This document shows, piece by piece, positions 25,892 to 35,461 of a stretch of 64,000 nt of DNA. The DNA is from a candidate division FCPU426 bacterium (GTDB lineage: Bacteria > Oederibacteriota > Muellerivitia > Muellerivitales > Muellerivitaceae): assembly GCA_003152075.1 (NCBI GenBank), contig PLZG01000072.1, positions 110,516 to 174,515 of the forward strand. The letters are read 5' to 3'. Each line of letters starts with the position of its first letter. Within the stretch, counting starts at the first letter, position 1. The position numbers were made by a program, and so were the translations under genes. The notes under the pieces are model-generated. The model did no database searches. It had not been told where the DNA came from and saw nothing but the letters and a program-made list of their open reading frames with translations.

Positions 25892-27016
25892 TTACCAAAC
25901 ATCCCTGGTGTTATGCGTCATCACCTGGTCGTTCCATACGATCCTCGGCGCCGCTCCTTGGGCCACCAGCAGGCTGCGGGTGAGGACCTCCAACCCGGCG
26001 GCGTTGCCAATCATTCCCACCTCGAACCCGCCCGGGAAATTGCCGCTGGCCGTGGTGAATTGGGGAACCGCTGCGGGGGCGGAGGTCCAGGTGGCCGAGT
26101 TTGAGCTGACGCCGTAATTAAAACCGCTGCTCAAAATACCCGAGGAAACACTGGTTATATAGCTCCAGGAGGCTTGGGTAATCGTTGGGCTGCCAATGGG
26201 GGTGCCGGAATAGCTTCCGTTTGTCAGGGTAATGAAAGCCTGGGTGGGGTCGTCCACGGTGGAGTCATAGGCGGTCAGGATGGGTCCGCCGGGGAAGTTG
26301 GCGGCCGTGGTCACCCAATTAATAATGTCCTGCCCAAGGGTATTATCCGAAATGTAAAAACTGTTTATTTCCTGCCAATCCACGTATTGCTTGCTTTGCC
26401 ATTCCACCAGGCGGTAGGAAGGAATATCCCTTAACCCCTTGGCGTTGGTGGGCGTCAGGTAATAGTAAAAAAACCGGTAAACATCCAGGGTCACGGTGGC
26501 CGGCCCATTCGCGCCGCTGAAGGCTATGGGAAACCCGGCGATGGAAATTAGGTTAAGGGGCGCGGTCGAGGTAATCGGGCCGTTGGATCCCATGAAGGTT
26601 TGGGAATTGTCATAGGCCGCGAAAAAAAGGCTGTTTCCAAAACTGGCGGGGATGGCAGCCCCCGTTATGGGCGAGAAAGAAGTGACTGTGCTGGGTTGGG
26701 TACGGGCCAGGCGGCTTCCGGCCAGGAGCGGAGGGGTGCCCGCCGCCAGTTGTATATACCCCACGAAATTATTCCCAAAAGTGGTGTTTTGCATCATGTG
26801 CTTATTGGAAAGGAGCCGTTCGTGGAGGCGCAGCATGCTTTGCTCGTTGAGCTTCTTCAATTGGGTGTGCATCTCATCCGCCGCCATGCCCTGGCTGGCC
26901 TTCATGAAAAGAAAAGTGATGGCGGGGGTGATAATGCCGATCATGGCGGTCACCAGCATCAGTTCCACCAGGGTCCAGCCCCCTTCCCCCAATCGCAGCC
27001 TGCCAAGTGATTTCAT
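25892..27016 (-). CDS. PilW-like pseudopilin
   Basis: The protein has 374 residues from the ATG at 27016. The N-terminus has a short basic leader, then the prepilin peptidase site GEGG before WTLVELMLVTAMIGI, with the conserved glutamate at mature position 5 and a hydrophobic helix. The remaining 330 residues are globular and rich in S, T, G and N, resembling minor pilins of the PilW group. An earlier in-frame ATG at 27070 would overlap the upstream gene by 50 bases and is less likely. It is third in an operon after the PilX-like and giant pseudopilin genes, and probably part of a pilus or pseudopilus tip. Confidence 0.82.
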   Translation of the reverse strand: MKSLGRLRLGEGGWTLVELMLVTAMIGIITPAITFLFMKASQGMAADEMHTQLKKLNEQSMLRLHERLLSNKHMMQNTTFGNNFVGYIQLAAGTPPLLAGSRLARTQPSTVTSFSPITGAAIPASFGNSLFFAAYDNSQTFMGSNGPITSTAPLNLISIAGFPIAFSGANGPATVTLDVYRFFYYYLTPTNAKGLRDIPSYRLVEWQSKQYVDWQEINSFYISDNTLGQDIINWVTTAANFPGGPILTAYDSTVDDPTQAFITLTNGSYSGTPIGSPTITQASWSYITSVSSGILSSGFNYGVSSNSATWTSAPAAVPQFTTASGNFPGGFEVGMIGNAAGLEVLTRSLLVAQGAAPRIVWNDQVMTHNTRDVW

Positions 27017-27020
27017 GGCG

Positions 27021-30000
27021 TTACCGGTTGATGGTGATGTCGACGGCATGATAGCTGTAATGCTGGCCATAAACCTGGTTGGTGTTTTGGTTCATGCGGT
27101 AAGCCTCCACCCTCATCAAATAGTCCCCCTGGGGAAAATTAGCCGAGTTGGAGACGTCCCAGTTATACCAGGTAATGGCGTTGGCGCCGGTCACCGTCAT
27201 CGGGTGGCCGTTCGTGGTATCCAGCACCCCCTTCACGGTAGGCTGGTCGCCCTGCATGAAATACCAGGTTTTCCCAGTGTCCTTGGAGTATTTGAGGTTG
27301 TAAATAAGGCTCACGGGTTCGTAGTAGGTGCTGCCGTTGATCGTATTCAAGGGCAGGGCGTTATTGGGATATTCTTCCGTGTAAAGATTGCCGGTGTTGG
27401 AGGTCACCCCCGGATAACGGAACCAGACGTCGGTAACGGGCGAGTTGGGTATCACCATGCCGTTCAGGGTGACCGGAAAGGCGGTGGTGACGGGGCTGGA
27501 AATCACCATGGGAATGGAGGTGGGATTGCCATATTGGGGCACCGGGTTGGTATAAAGCTGAACCAGGGGAAGCTGGACGATATGCCCGTAGGTATTAGTA
27601 ACGGCCATCTGGCCGCCATCCAGGAAGGTTCGCAGGATAAACACCAAGACCGACTTCCCAAGTTCGGCCACCCCCGTGCTGGCGGAGGGCGACAAGCCCG
27701 AAACCATGTAATAAGCCCTCTGGGTTCCCGTATCCAGCTGGACCACCCCAGCCCCGTTCCAAGGCCCATTGGACCCCGCGTCATCGGAGTCGTAAAAAAG
27801 CCTTGAGAGACCTCCAACGGTTGGGATGCTCATAACCGACTTGGTGCTGTAGGGCGCGATAGTCCATTCGGTGGGTTTCGGGTTGCCCACGGTGTTGCTG
27901 GCTCCCGGCCAATTGATGGACCATTCCCGATCGCCATTCTGGATGGCCCCCAGGGGATATTGGAAAATGCCATAACAGGTCGTCGCCAGGGCGTAAATGT
28001 TAGCGTTAACGCCGTTGGTTTGTTGTTGGAACCAGTTGCCCCCGGTGGTCCCAGTAGTGGTTCCGTTGAGGAAAGAAGCGTTGGCCGACCTCTCGGCGAT
28101 GTTTCCAAATTCCCTCCCAAAACCGTTGAGGGTATTCCCCCCGGTTGCTACTGAGTTGTGTAATTTCCGGTAATATTTTGACCCGATGCCGGCGATCGCG
28201 TTGGCGGGCGAAGGCAGATTGCCCCAATTTAACCAGGCATTGTAGGAGCTGTCCGGATAAAGCTCTCCCATCCAATTTCTCTCGTACCAAGTGTTGGCGG
28301 TGTTGGAAATAACCCTTTTGTTGAGCAAGGTTCCGGCCGCCACCCATCCGCTTTGGCCGTTTTGGAGAATTTCGCACACATTGTTGGTTCCGGCCACATT
28401 CCAAGGGCTCGTGATGTATTTCACGCCGTTGTCATAGGGGGCTTGGTTGGAACCCATTTCCCCGCCAAAGCCGAAATAAAACTCGTTGATACCGTTGATG
28501 CCGGCGAAGATGGAAGTGGTGTTCAACAAGCCTTGGCGGATCATTTGGTAATAACGGGGCAGGTCGACTTCAACATGCTGATCCCCCCATCCGTTGACGG
28601 CTACGCCCGTCACGTCGTCGAAACCGGAATAACCATCCACGGGCGCCACGGCCAGCGTCTTAAAATACCAATTGTACCCGTCGCTTTTGATGACCTGGGC
28701 CTGTGTACCACCCAGGTTAATTCCGCCCACTTTCGCGTCCAGGTAAGGCATATGGCGGGGATCGCCTTGGAATTGAAATTGTTCGGTGACGGGCGGGGGG
28801 TTGGTATTGCCCACCCAAACATAGGTGCGTGACAAATTGCTGGGAACCGTGTTATTGGTCAGTCCTATGCCCCACCGGGTTTCGATGATGTGCTGGCCAA
28901 TGAAATTTGTCGCGGAAGTGAAAACCTTGTTCATCACCGTGACCGCGCTGCCGCCAGGATCTACAACTCCTGTCACTGGCATATTGAGGGAAATAATCCA
29001 CCGTGCGGTATTCTTGGGGGTGCCCGCCCCTCCGATGACGGTAAGACCGTTCCCAAAACCGGTTCCGGCATAAGACGCATAAGTGGACAAACCGGCGGTG
29101 ATATTCGGACTGCAAGGAATATATTCCAATCCATACAAGCGGTCGGCGGAGTTCAGCCCGGTGTTGTTAGGCGCAGGGGGATGGCGCAATGGGGTGTGGT
29201 CGAGCACGATCATGGTTTGCGAATTGTTTGGGCCTGGATTATAAATTCTAAACCCAATCGTTCTACCTGATGGCTGGCTGTCCGGAACGGAAAAACTGGT
29301 ATTAAAAGCACCATTCCCCCAAGACCACCCGGCGTTAAGGAAAGAGTTTTTATAATTGTTGGTGGAATTGCCAACGATAAAGGTGACACCTAGCACATCC
29401 GCTTGGTGCAAGGTCACGTCCGGAAGAAAAATACTGACCTCGTCCGCCCGGGTGTCATTTGCCTGCGCGTCGATGGCATTCACGTCAGGAGTCACGTCTT
29501 GAAACCCGTCATAGTAAGCGTAAACCCTCAGGTTCACGGGGGCAGTGGGTGAGGCGGAGGTAGCCGGGTAATAAAGCAGTTCGGGATGGGTGACCACCCG
29601 TTTGTACAAACCTCCGGTTGCTACGCTAGGCGTGGCGGTCGGTTGTTCGGCGCTGTTGATATCCTTCGCCGCGTCCGAGTAGTTGCGCATGGCGGGCATG
29701 GGGAGCATCTCCCCGTGCAGGTTGATGATCATGGCGTTATAGTAGGATTGGGGCATGGAGTTCATTCCCTCGATCAACATGCGCTCGCTGATTTCGGGAA
29801 AGGCACAGGGGGTGTTTCCATTGTTGGCCAGGGTAACCGCGCCCCAGGCCGCCGTGACGGCTTGGTAGGTGGCGAGTTCGTCCGGGTACCGAACGGCGTG
29901 GTTATACTGGTCGGCCACCGAGAAATTGGGGCAAGTTGAGAATTGGGAGGCGCTGGGATTATTGATGGTTCCATCCACGTTGAAAGTGCCGTCCCTCTGG

Positions 30001-30824
30001 ACGCCGTTGGGATTGGGATCGTAGAAAAACTGCTCGAGACCGGCGGTGGTGGGGGATAACCCGGGATACAAATAAACCCAGGGCGAGGCGGTGACATCCG
30101 TCCCCGATGCCTGGTTGACGTAGGGGACATATTGTTGATCCCGGCCATAGGCGGTCCGGCTGATGATATGGGTCCGGAATTCAAGCCCCGGGTTCCGGGT
30201 CTGGATATCCGCGATGACGTCCTGGAAGACGGCTTCCATCTCCGGTACCTGGACCCACCACCCGGGCACGTTGTTGAGGGCCAGCACGTATAGGTCCATT
30301 ACCTGGGTGGGGGAAACCGGCCCTTGAATGGTCCTCAGGATGCCCCCGACCGTCGCCAGAAGGGCCCCCGGCTGGTTAGGGCTCGTGTCACCGGCGTAGC
30401 GCCACACCTTAATGATGACCTGGCGGACATTCGGGTCGTCGGCCACGCGGTTAACCTGGATTTGCCTCAAGTACCGCCAATTCCCGTTTGTCGTCCGGTT
30501 CCCGCTCAAGGGGTCCCCGGGATTTTTCGAGGCATTGTGCGTATCCACAGTTTTGTCCGTCGTCAGGACGGTGTCGAAAATCGAACCGTCGCTGTAATTG
30601 TCCAGGACCGCCACGCCGAGCTGCTCGTTCCCGTTGACGAGGGTCTTGAGTTCCTCGAACATTTGGATGGCTTTCTGGGTGGCGTAGGCGGTGTCGGTGT
30701 TTTTCACTGTTTGTTTGGCCATGTAGGAACGGGCCGTGATGACGGCGGAGGCCATGACCCCCAGGATGAGGACCGCGATGGCCAATTCCACCAAATTGTA
30801 ACCTTGTTGATTGAGCTTATTCAT
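27021..30824 (-). CDS. Giant pseudopilin (1267 residues)
   Basis: The N-terminus is a class III prepilin signal: MNKLNQQG followed by YNLVELAIAVLILGVMASA, with cleavage expected after G8 and glutamate at mature position 5. The rest is a single very long extracellular region rich in N, T, Y, G and P, with scattered W and few cysteines. I recognise no domain in it; stretches such as VYAYYDGFQDVTPD and ADEVSIFLPDVTLHQADV suggest beta-rich structure. Ordinary minor pilins have 150-300 residues, so this is four to eight times longer. AGGAGG precedes the ATG. The operon order X-like, giant, W-like suggests it replaces PilV and may carry the tip adhesin itself. Confidence 0.85.
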   Translation of the reverse strand: MNKLNQQGYNLVELAIAVLILGVMASAVITARSYMAKQTVKNTDTAYATQKAIQMFEELKTLVNGNEQLGVAVLDNYSDGSIFDTVLTTDKTVDTHNASKNPGDPLSGNRTTNGNWRYLRQIQVNRVADDPNVRQVIIKVWRYAGDTSPNQPGALLATVGGILRTIQGPVSPTQVMDLYVLALNNVPGWWVQVPEMEAVFQDVIADIQTRNPGLEFRTHIISRTAYGRDQQYVPYVNQASGTDVTASPWVYLYPGLSPTTAGLEQFFYDPNPNGVQRDGTFNVDGTINNPSASQFSTCPNFSVADQYNHAVRYPDELATYQAVTAAWGAVTLANNGNTPCAFPEISERMLIEGMNSMPQSYYNAMIINLHGEMLPMPAMRNYSDAAKDINSAEQPTATPSVATGGLYKRVVTHPELLYYPATSASPTAPVNLRVYAYYDGFQDVTPDVNAIDAQANDTRADEVSIFLPDVTLHQADVLGVTFIVGNSTNNYKNSFLNAGWSWGNGAFNTSFSVPDSQPSGRTIGFRIYNPGPNNSQTMIVLDHTPLRHPPAPNNTGLNSADRLYGLEYIPCSPNITAGLSTYASYAGTGFGNGLTVIGGAGTPKNTARWIISLNMPVTGVVDPGGSAVTVMNKVFTSATNFIGQHIIETRWGIGLTNNTVPSNLSRTYVWVGNTNPPPVTEQFQFQGDPRHMPYLDAKVGGINLGGTQAQVIKSDGYNWYFKTLAVAPVDGYSGFDDVTGVAVNGWGDQHVEVDLPRYYQMIRQGLLNTTSIFAGINGINEFYFGFGGEMGSNQAPYDNGVKYITSPWNVAGTNNVCEILQNGQSGWVAAGTLLNKRVISNTANTWYERNWMGELYPDSSYNAWLNWGNLPSPANAIAGIGSKYYRKLHNSVATGGNTLNGFGREFGNIAERSANASFLNGTTTGTTGGNWFQQQTNGVNANIYALATTCYGIFQYPLGAIQNGDREWSINWPGASNTVGNPKPTEWTIAPYSTKSVMSIPTVGGLSRLFYDSDDAGSNGPWNGAGVVQLDTGTQRAYYMVSGLSPSASTGVAELGKSVLVFILRTFLDGGQMAVTNTYGHIVQLPLVQLYTNPVPQYGNPTSIPMVISSPVTTAFPVTLNGMVIPNSPVTDVWFRYPGVTSNTGNLYTEEYPNNALPLNTINGSTYYEPVSLIYNLKYSKDTGKTWYFMQGDQPTVKGVLDTTNGHPMTVTGANAITWYNWDVSNSANFPQGDYLMRVEAYRMNQNTNQVYGQHYSYHAVDITINR

Positions 30825-30855
30825 CCTCGTCCTCCTTCCAAACGGGCTGCCCGCT

Positions 30856-32424
30856 TCACTGCAAACCTGGCACGGCTAAAAGCGTTTTCCGCGCCGTCTT
30901 ATCCTCCCGGTAAACCGCCACCAGGTTTAAAGCCTGGCTTATGACCGCCGGATTTAATGTAATTTCCCCAAAATTCCCGGCACTGCCCGTTATGGTGACG
31001 TTTCCTGACCCGGCGTGGGCGGCGGGGGTTCCCATGATCACGCACCCGTTGATTTCGCATCCGTCCTGGACCGACAGGTTGCCGGTGCAAAATATGATTC
31101 CATCGAACCAACTGCCCAGGATGGGATTAGGGCTGGCGCTCAAGTTGCCGGGCTGAAGGATCAAATCGCCATTGACGACGAGTATTCCCGAAGCCGTCGA
31201 TTCGGTGGCATTGGCCCCATGAATACAAAGCCGGTCGTAAGGCGCCGCCAAAGCGCCCCCGAAGGTCACATTGCCGTTATAGTAGATTAATTTCTCAGAA
31301 CCCGCGATGTTCAGGGGATTCGTGGCATCGGCGCGGTAGTCGGCCAGGAATTGCAACTGCGCCAAGGTCATTCCGAAAACGCTGGTATCCGCCAAGGGGG
31401 AATTCAGAGAGTTCACACAGGTGACGGGGGGGCCTTGGCAATTGATGGCGTCTTTTCCGACCGGATTGGAACAAGCGGGGCTCTGCCCCAGGGCGGCCGC
31501 GGGGAAGGTTGTGTTGGACACGGCACCGTTGAGGATTCCCTGGTCGTTGGCGGGAAGGGTGATCTTGTTGGCGTTTAAGCAATAAACCGCCGCGTACCAG
31601 GTGGTGCCGGAACCGGGCGGCAATGTGAGCGTCAATTTCCGGAATTCGGTGGTCATCTTGGCCGTGGCCACGATCTTATTGGGGGCTTGGTTGAAGGGGA
31701 TAGCCCAGGTAGGCCCCGCGCTGTAGGTTTTATCCAAGCGTTTGTACACGTATCCGGTGCTGGACACCGACCAAATAAAGCCATCCCCGTTGACGTATTT
31801 CCCCATCCGGTTGCCCGTAATGTCGCGCGCCGTACTCAGGTCGGGTGTGGCCACCGGGGTAATCGACCCAACAACGGCCGGCACCTTTTTAACCTCGTAG
31901 CGCCCGAAAAAGACCACGTTGGCATCCGTCGAAACATCCGCCGAGTCCACGGAGTACTCATTGACGATGCCGATGTTCGCGTCCATGGTATCGGATTTTT
32001 GGGCGTTGACGATATTGTTGACGGGATTAAAGGGCTGGTCGATATAGGAAATTCCCGCGCCGAATACCCCGGCTGTCCCCGGCGACGGATTGTTGGTATA
32101 AGCCGAGACCACATTTTTTTGGCGGATGAAATATCCCAGGGCGTCGGTTAAACCGGCGCGGGCTACGTTTTCGGCCTCTCCCACGTAAAGTTGCTGCTGT
32201 TTGGAATCACTTGCCGAAGTGGAAACCATTTTCATTCCGACGGTAATCAGGGTGGTAGCCACAATCATGAAAATAATTGCCATGACGAGGGCCGAACCCT
32301 TGTTGGAACGGATGTTGGAAAAGTTGTTAAAAGAGGACTTTAAATCTGGGGGTTGGGTTCCAAAAAAACGGGAAAGTCCCTGGCGAAGGCGTGTGAGTTT
32401 GAATAGTCGCAGGTTTTGATCCAT
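30856..32424 (-). CDS. PilX-like pilus assembly protein
   Basis: The protein has 522 residues from the ATG at 32424 (AGGAG nine bases before it; an in-frame ATG at 32469 has no such site). A long basic leader of about 42 residues ends NKG. The hydrophobic helix SALVMAIIFMIVATTLITVG follows, lacking glutamate at position 5, as PilX-type proteins often do. The globular part contains several asparagine- and glycine-rich repeats, and its last third resembles a right-handed helix of short strands (ITGSAGNFGEITLNPAV). First in the three-gene pseudopilin operon. Confidence 0.78.
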   Translation of the reverse strand: MDQNLRLFKLTRLRQGLSRFFGTQPPDLKSSFNNFSNIRSNKGSALVMAIIFMIVATTLITVGMKMVSTSASDSKQQQLYVGEAENVARAGLTDALGYFIRQKNVVSAYTNNPSPGTAGVFGAGISYIDQPFNPVNNIVNAQKSDTMDANIGIVNEYSVDSADVSTDANVVFFGRYEVKKVPAVVGSITPVATPDLSTARDITGNRMGKYVNGDGFIWSVSSTGYVYKRLDKTYSAGPTWAIPFNQAPNKIVATAKMTTEFRKLTLTLPPGSGTTWYAAVYCLNANKITLPANDQGILNGAVSNTTFPAAALGQSPACSNPVGKDAINCQGPPVTCVNSLNSPLADTSVFGMTLAQLQFLADYRADATNPLNIAGSEKLIYYNGNVTFGGALAAPYDRLCIHGANATESTASGILVVNGDLILQPGNLSASPNPILGSWFDGIIFCTGNLSVQDGCEINGCVIMGTPAAHAGSGNVTITGSAGNFGEITLNPAVISQALNLVAVYREDKTARKTLLAVPGLQ

Positions 32425-32537
32425 AATCTGCCGCTCCTGAAGCTTGCATTTATCTTGGTAGTTTAACATGAAATCCAGAAAAACGTCGGAGCGGCAACTC
32501 CATTAGTAACGCTTTCTAAACTTCTTCTTTCGTCTTA

Positions 32538-32566
32538 ATTATGCTCCCAAAGCATTTATTCGTCAA
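32538..32566 (-). promoter_or_regulatory. Promoter of the pseudopilin operon
   Basis: On the minus strand TTGACG (32561-32566) and CATAAT (32538-32543) are spaced by exactly 17 bases, a near-consensus sigma-70 promoter. Transcription would start near 32531, leaving a leader of about 107 bases that contains a small hairpin GGAG-N6-CTCC (32491-32504 region). Confidence 0.68.
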
Positions 32567-32727
32567 TGAATGGGGCACCCCTTCTGGGGCAAACGTCCCC
32601 CCCTTTTGTTAATAGCTTTGGGGCAAGAACGTAGTGGGTTAATGCAGAGTCTGTGCCAAGTCCCAAAACCCCTATTTGGGATTTAATGGGCCGCCTGGAA
32701 GACCCAAGAGTGTCAAACATTTGCGCT

Positions 32728-33603
32728 TTAGCGAAGGAATTCAGCCACCAGGAACGTATGGTCGGAGGGTTTTTCGAGGCCCCGGGGCTTGGTGTCGATC
32801 CATATTTTTTGGAGTCTTTCTACCATGGGTGGGGTTCCCATCAAAAAGTCGATCCTCCAGCCCAAGTTCTTTTGAAAAGCCCCTGGGAAGCGCATGTCCC
32901 AAAAGGTGTAATGACCGGGGCCTTTTTCTTTTTCCCGGAACAGGTCGGTCCACTTCCCTTTCATGGTTTCCTCCAGGGCCTGACGGGCATCAATGTGATA
33001 GCAGGGGTGGTCTTTGTTTCCCTTAGGGTTGTTCAAGTCGATTTCCGTTGGGGCAACGTTCAGGTCCCCCATCCAAAGGGCAGAACGATCAGTGGGAATG
33101 TTTTTCTGGAAATACTTTTTGAGATCCACGTAATATTTAAGTTTGTATTGGTATTTTTCCGACTCGATGTCAAACCCCTGGGGAACGTAGGTGTTGATCA
33201 GGAGGACTCCCTCGTATTCTCCCACGAGAAATCTCGCCTGCTCCTCGGCGTCCTTGGGGTAAAGCCTCTTGATCACATCCCCAAATGGTTTTTTGGAAAT
33301 GAAGGCTACCCCGTTGTAGGACTTTTGGCCGTGGAAAACCACGTTCCAACCCGCCGCCTCGATAGGCTCCTTCGGAAATTCGTGGTCCTGGACCTTGGTT
33401 TCCTGTATGGCCAGCACGTCGGGTTGTTCTTTTTTGAGCCAGTCTAAAATAATCGGCAGCCGCATCCTTATGGAATTGGCGTTGAAGGTGGCGATTTTGA
33501 AGGTACCCGAGGATTTGGGCTTGTCTTCCGAAGACTTAGAGGAGGGAGATGCCTTGGAAGAGATGGAAGCCTCCTTGATTTTGGTCTTGGTTGTTTTAGC
33601 CAT
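32728..33603 (-). CDS. xth: Exodeoxyribonuclease III (AP endonuclease)
   Basis: This 291-residue protein belongs to the ExoIII/EEP nuclease family and cuts DNA at abasic sites and removes 3' blocks. The first 33 residues are a lysine- and serine-rich extension. The catalytic core then shows IATFNANSIR, LAIQETKVQD with the metal-binding glutamate, VPQGFD, WMGDLNVAPTEIDL with catalytic D and N, RIDFLMGTP and the terminal SDHTFLVAEF with the catalytic histidine. AAAGGAG precedes the ATG. It is transcribed away from the pseudopilin promoter and sits upstream of it. Confidence 0.96.
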   Translation of the reverse strand: MAKTTKTKIKEASISSKASPSSKSSEDKPKSSGTFKIATFNANSIRMRLPIILDWLKKEQPDVLAIQETKVQDHEFPKEPIEAAGWNVVFHGQKSYNGVAFISKKPFGDVIKRLYPKDAEEQARFLVGEYEGVLLINTYVPQGFDIESEKYQYKLKYYVDLKKYFQKNIPTDRSALWMGDLNVAPTEIDLNNPKGNKDHPCYHIDARQALEETMKGKWTDLFREKEKGPGHYTFWDMRFPGAFQKNLGWRIDFLMGTPPMVERLQKIWIDTKPRGLEKPSDHTFLVAEFLR

Positions 33604-33644
33604 GAAGCTCTCCTTTTAGTCCAGAAAATTTGGAGCCAATGTTT

Positions 33645-33950
33645 TTATGCGGCTTCGTAATCCGAAACCCGTCGCTCGACCGCCAGCTTTTTCACCAGCT
33701 CGACTACCTTCATGTGCTCGGGGTGCTTTTGGTAAAGGCCCAGATCCTGCCGGGTTTTGAATTCCGTGTACAGGGACAGGTCACAGGCTGTGTCAGCGGG
33801 ATTGAAGTTAAGCCCCACTTCCAGGAACTGGATTTCTTTTATCTTCCCTTTCAAGCCTTCCAAAGCTTCCTTTAACCTAAGGATGGATTCTTTCTTGGTT
33901 TTTCCTTCCACCCCATCTTTTATTTTCCATAACACGATGTGCTTGATCAT
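33645..33950 (-). CDS. Dabb family (stress-responsive A/B barrel) protein
   Basis: A compact 101-residue protein beginning MIKHIVLWKIKDGVEGKT, the classical Dabb start, followed by LEALEGLKGKIKEIQFLEVG-like helix and strand and CDLSLYTEFKTRQDLGLYQKHPEHMKV. These are the core features of the dimeric alpha-beta barrel family. Functions range from plant stress proteins to cyclases; for small bacterial single-domain members the role is usually unknown. AGGAAG precedes the ATG. Confidence 0.9.
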   Translation of the reverse strand: MIKHIVLWKIKDGVEGKTKKESILRLKEALEGLKGKIKEIQFLEVGLNFNPADTACDLSLYTEFKTRQDLGLYQKHPEHMKVVELVKKLAVERRVSDYEAA

Positions 33951-34129
33951 GAATACTTCCTATCCAAGGCTTTCCGTAGGGGCTATTATTCTTCAGCCCA
34001 GCGGGAAAAAGAAACGGTTTTCTCCCGAACCCCCTGAAATAGGCGCCTCGTCCCCGTTTTTGTGCTTTAAAGTACCCATAAAAACCGTTAAGTTAATCCG
34101 GCCTTAACCAGCTCACGGAGGAATAGGAA

Positions 34130-34945
34130 ATGGGATTACTGTCCGGCAAAAAAGCTTTCATCTTCGGCGTGGCCAACGACCGCTCTATCGCCTGGGGCAT
34201 CGCCAAAGCCTTCCACGCGGAAGGCGCCGAACTGGGGTTCAATTTCCTGGGGGAAGCCCTGGAAAAACGGGTCCGTCCCCTGGCGGAGTCGGTCGGAGCC
34301 ACGCTGATCCTTCCCTGCGACGTGTCCAAGGATGACCAGATCGAAACCCTTTATAAGGATGTGGAGAAAGCCTGGGGCAAGTTCGACATCCTGGTTCATT
34401 GCATCGCCTTTGCCAACAGAGACGAGCTTTCCGGCGCTTTTTCCAATATCAGCCGCGCAGGTTTCCATCTGGCCCTCGATATTTCCGCTTACAGCCTGAT
34501 CGCCATCACCCGTCCCGCCATCCCACTTTTAAACGAAGGCGCCAGTATCATGGCCCTGACCTATTACGCCGCGGAGAAAGTCATCCCGAACTATAACGTA
34601 ATGGCCATCGCCAAATCCGCCCTAGAGTGCTCCGTGCGTTACTTGGCCTATGACTTGGGCGGAAAGGGAATCCGAGTTAACGCGATTTCCGCAGGACCCA
34701 TCAAGACCCTGGCCGCTTCCGCCGTGGGCGGTTTAAAAAGCATGCTCAAGACCGCGGGTGAAATGACTCCCTTAAAGCGCAATGTCACCCAGGACGAGGT
34801 TGGAACTACCGCCACCTATCTGGCATCCTCCTGGTCCTCGGGCGTGACCGGCGAGGTCATTTACGTGGACGCCGGCGCCAATATCGTGGGGATGTACTTC
34901 GACGAGAAAAAAGAGGAAAGCCCCGCGCCGTCCGCCAAGCCTTAA
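34130..34945 (+). CDS. fabI: Enoyl-[acyl-carrier-protein] reductase (FabI)
   Basis: This 271-residue short-chain dehydrogenase reduces enoyl-ACP in the last step of fatty-acid elongation. It has the FabI-type nucleotide site GVANDRSIAWGIAKAF and the Y-x6-K active site in NYNVMAIAKSALE, with a second tyrosine upstream. GIRVNAISAGPIKTLAA and GEVIYVDAGANI are also family marks. The C-terminus adds 12 residues of E, K, S and P. GGAGGAATAGGAA precedes the ATG. It stands alone between divergent and convergent neighbours. Confidence 0.97.
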   Translation: MGLLSGKKAFIFGVANDRSIAWGIAKAFHAEGAELGFNFLGEALEKRVRPLAESVGATLILPCDVSKDDQIETLYKDVEKAWGKFDILVHCIAFANRDELSGAFSNISRAGFHLALDISAYSLIAITRPAIPLLNEGASIMALTYYAAEKVIPNYNVMAIAKSALECSVRYLAYDLGGKGIRVNAISAGPIKTLAASAVGGLKSMLKTAGEMTPLKRNVTQDEVGTTATYLASSWSSGVTGEVIYVDAGANIVGMYFDEKKEESPAPSAKP

Positions 34946-34978
34946 GTTGCCTTAGCCAAAGGATTAAGTTGCCGGAGG

Positions 34979-35362
34979 CTAAGCGGAAAGCTTTCCCGAC
35001 AACCGTGACTCTTCCAACAAACAATAAGACTTAGCCTCCACTTTTTGGGGAACCAACGTTTGAATACGCACTTCCAGGGGCAAGGTGTGGTTCGTGATGG
35101 GGCTTCCCTGCTGAATCTTCACCACCGCCTGGCCGCCCAAAGTCCACTCGTTCTTGGATAAGAGACAAAAATCCAAAATCAATTCACTTTGTGTTTTTGG
35201 AAGGAACCGGAATTGGTGGTAAGTGGAAAAATCCAAAGATTTTCCCACCGTGTGCCCAAAGGATTGAAGTTCCACCGCGTGTTGGGGCCACTTCTGCTTC
35301 TCCAGCCTGAAAATTCCCAGCACCATCAGTATCTTCTCCAGAGGCGTTTGATTTTGTTCCAT
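34979..35362 (-). CDS. Hypothetical protein, 127 residues
   Basis: I do not recognise a family. The protein begins MEQNQTPLEKILMVLGIFRL and has mixed alpha and beta character with no signal peptide or membrane segment. Its middle part reads FDLSTYHQF-like and LILDFCLLSKNEWTLGG, with two cysteines. AAGGAGTAGGAA precedes the ATG, and the codon use looks like that of its neighbours, so it is probably real. It converges on fabI, with a small hairpin (CTTAGCC and GGCTAAG) between the two stops. Confidence 0.6.
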   Translation of the reverse strand: MEQNQTPLEKILMVLGIFRLEKQKWPQHAVELQSFGHTVGKSLDFSTYHQFRFLPKTQSELILDFCLLSKNEWTLGGQAVVKIQQGSPITNHTLPLEVRIQTLVPQKVEAKSYCLLEESRLSGKLSA

Positions 35363-35461
35363 TTCCTACTCCTTAAATTTTAACGAGGTCAGTCGTGAAA
35401 CCGATCTTCTCGTTTTTTCGATCCTCTCCGCACACTTTATTTGAGGTTGCAAATAGCAACC

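Noticed and set aside
26652..27806. 384-residue frame opposite the pseudopilins
   Set aside because: It covers two genes with prepilin signals on the other strand and has no domain of its own.
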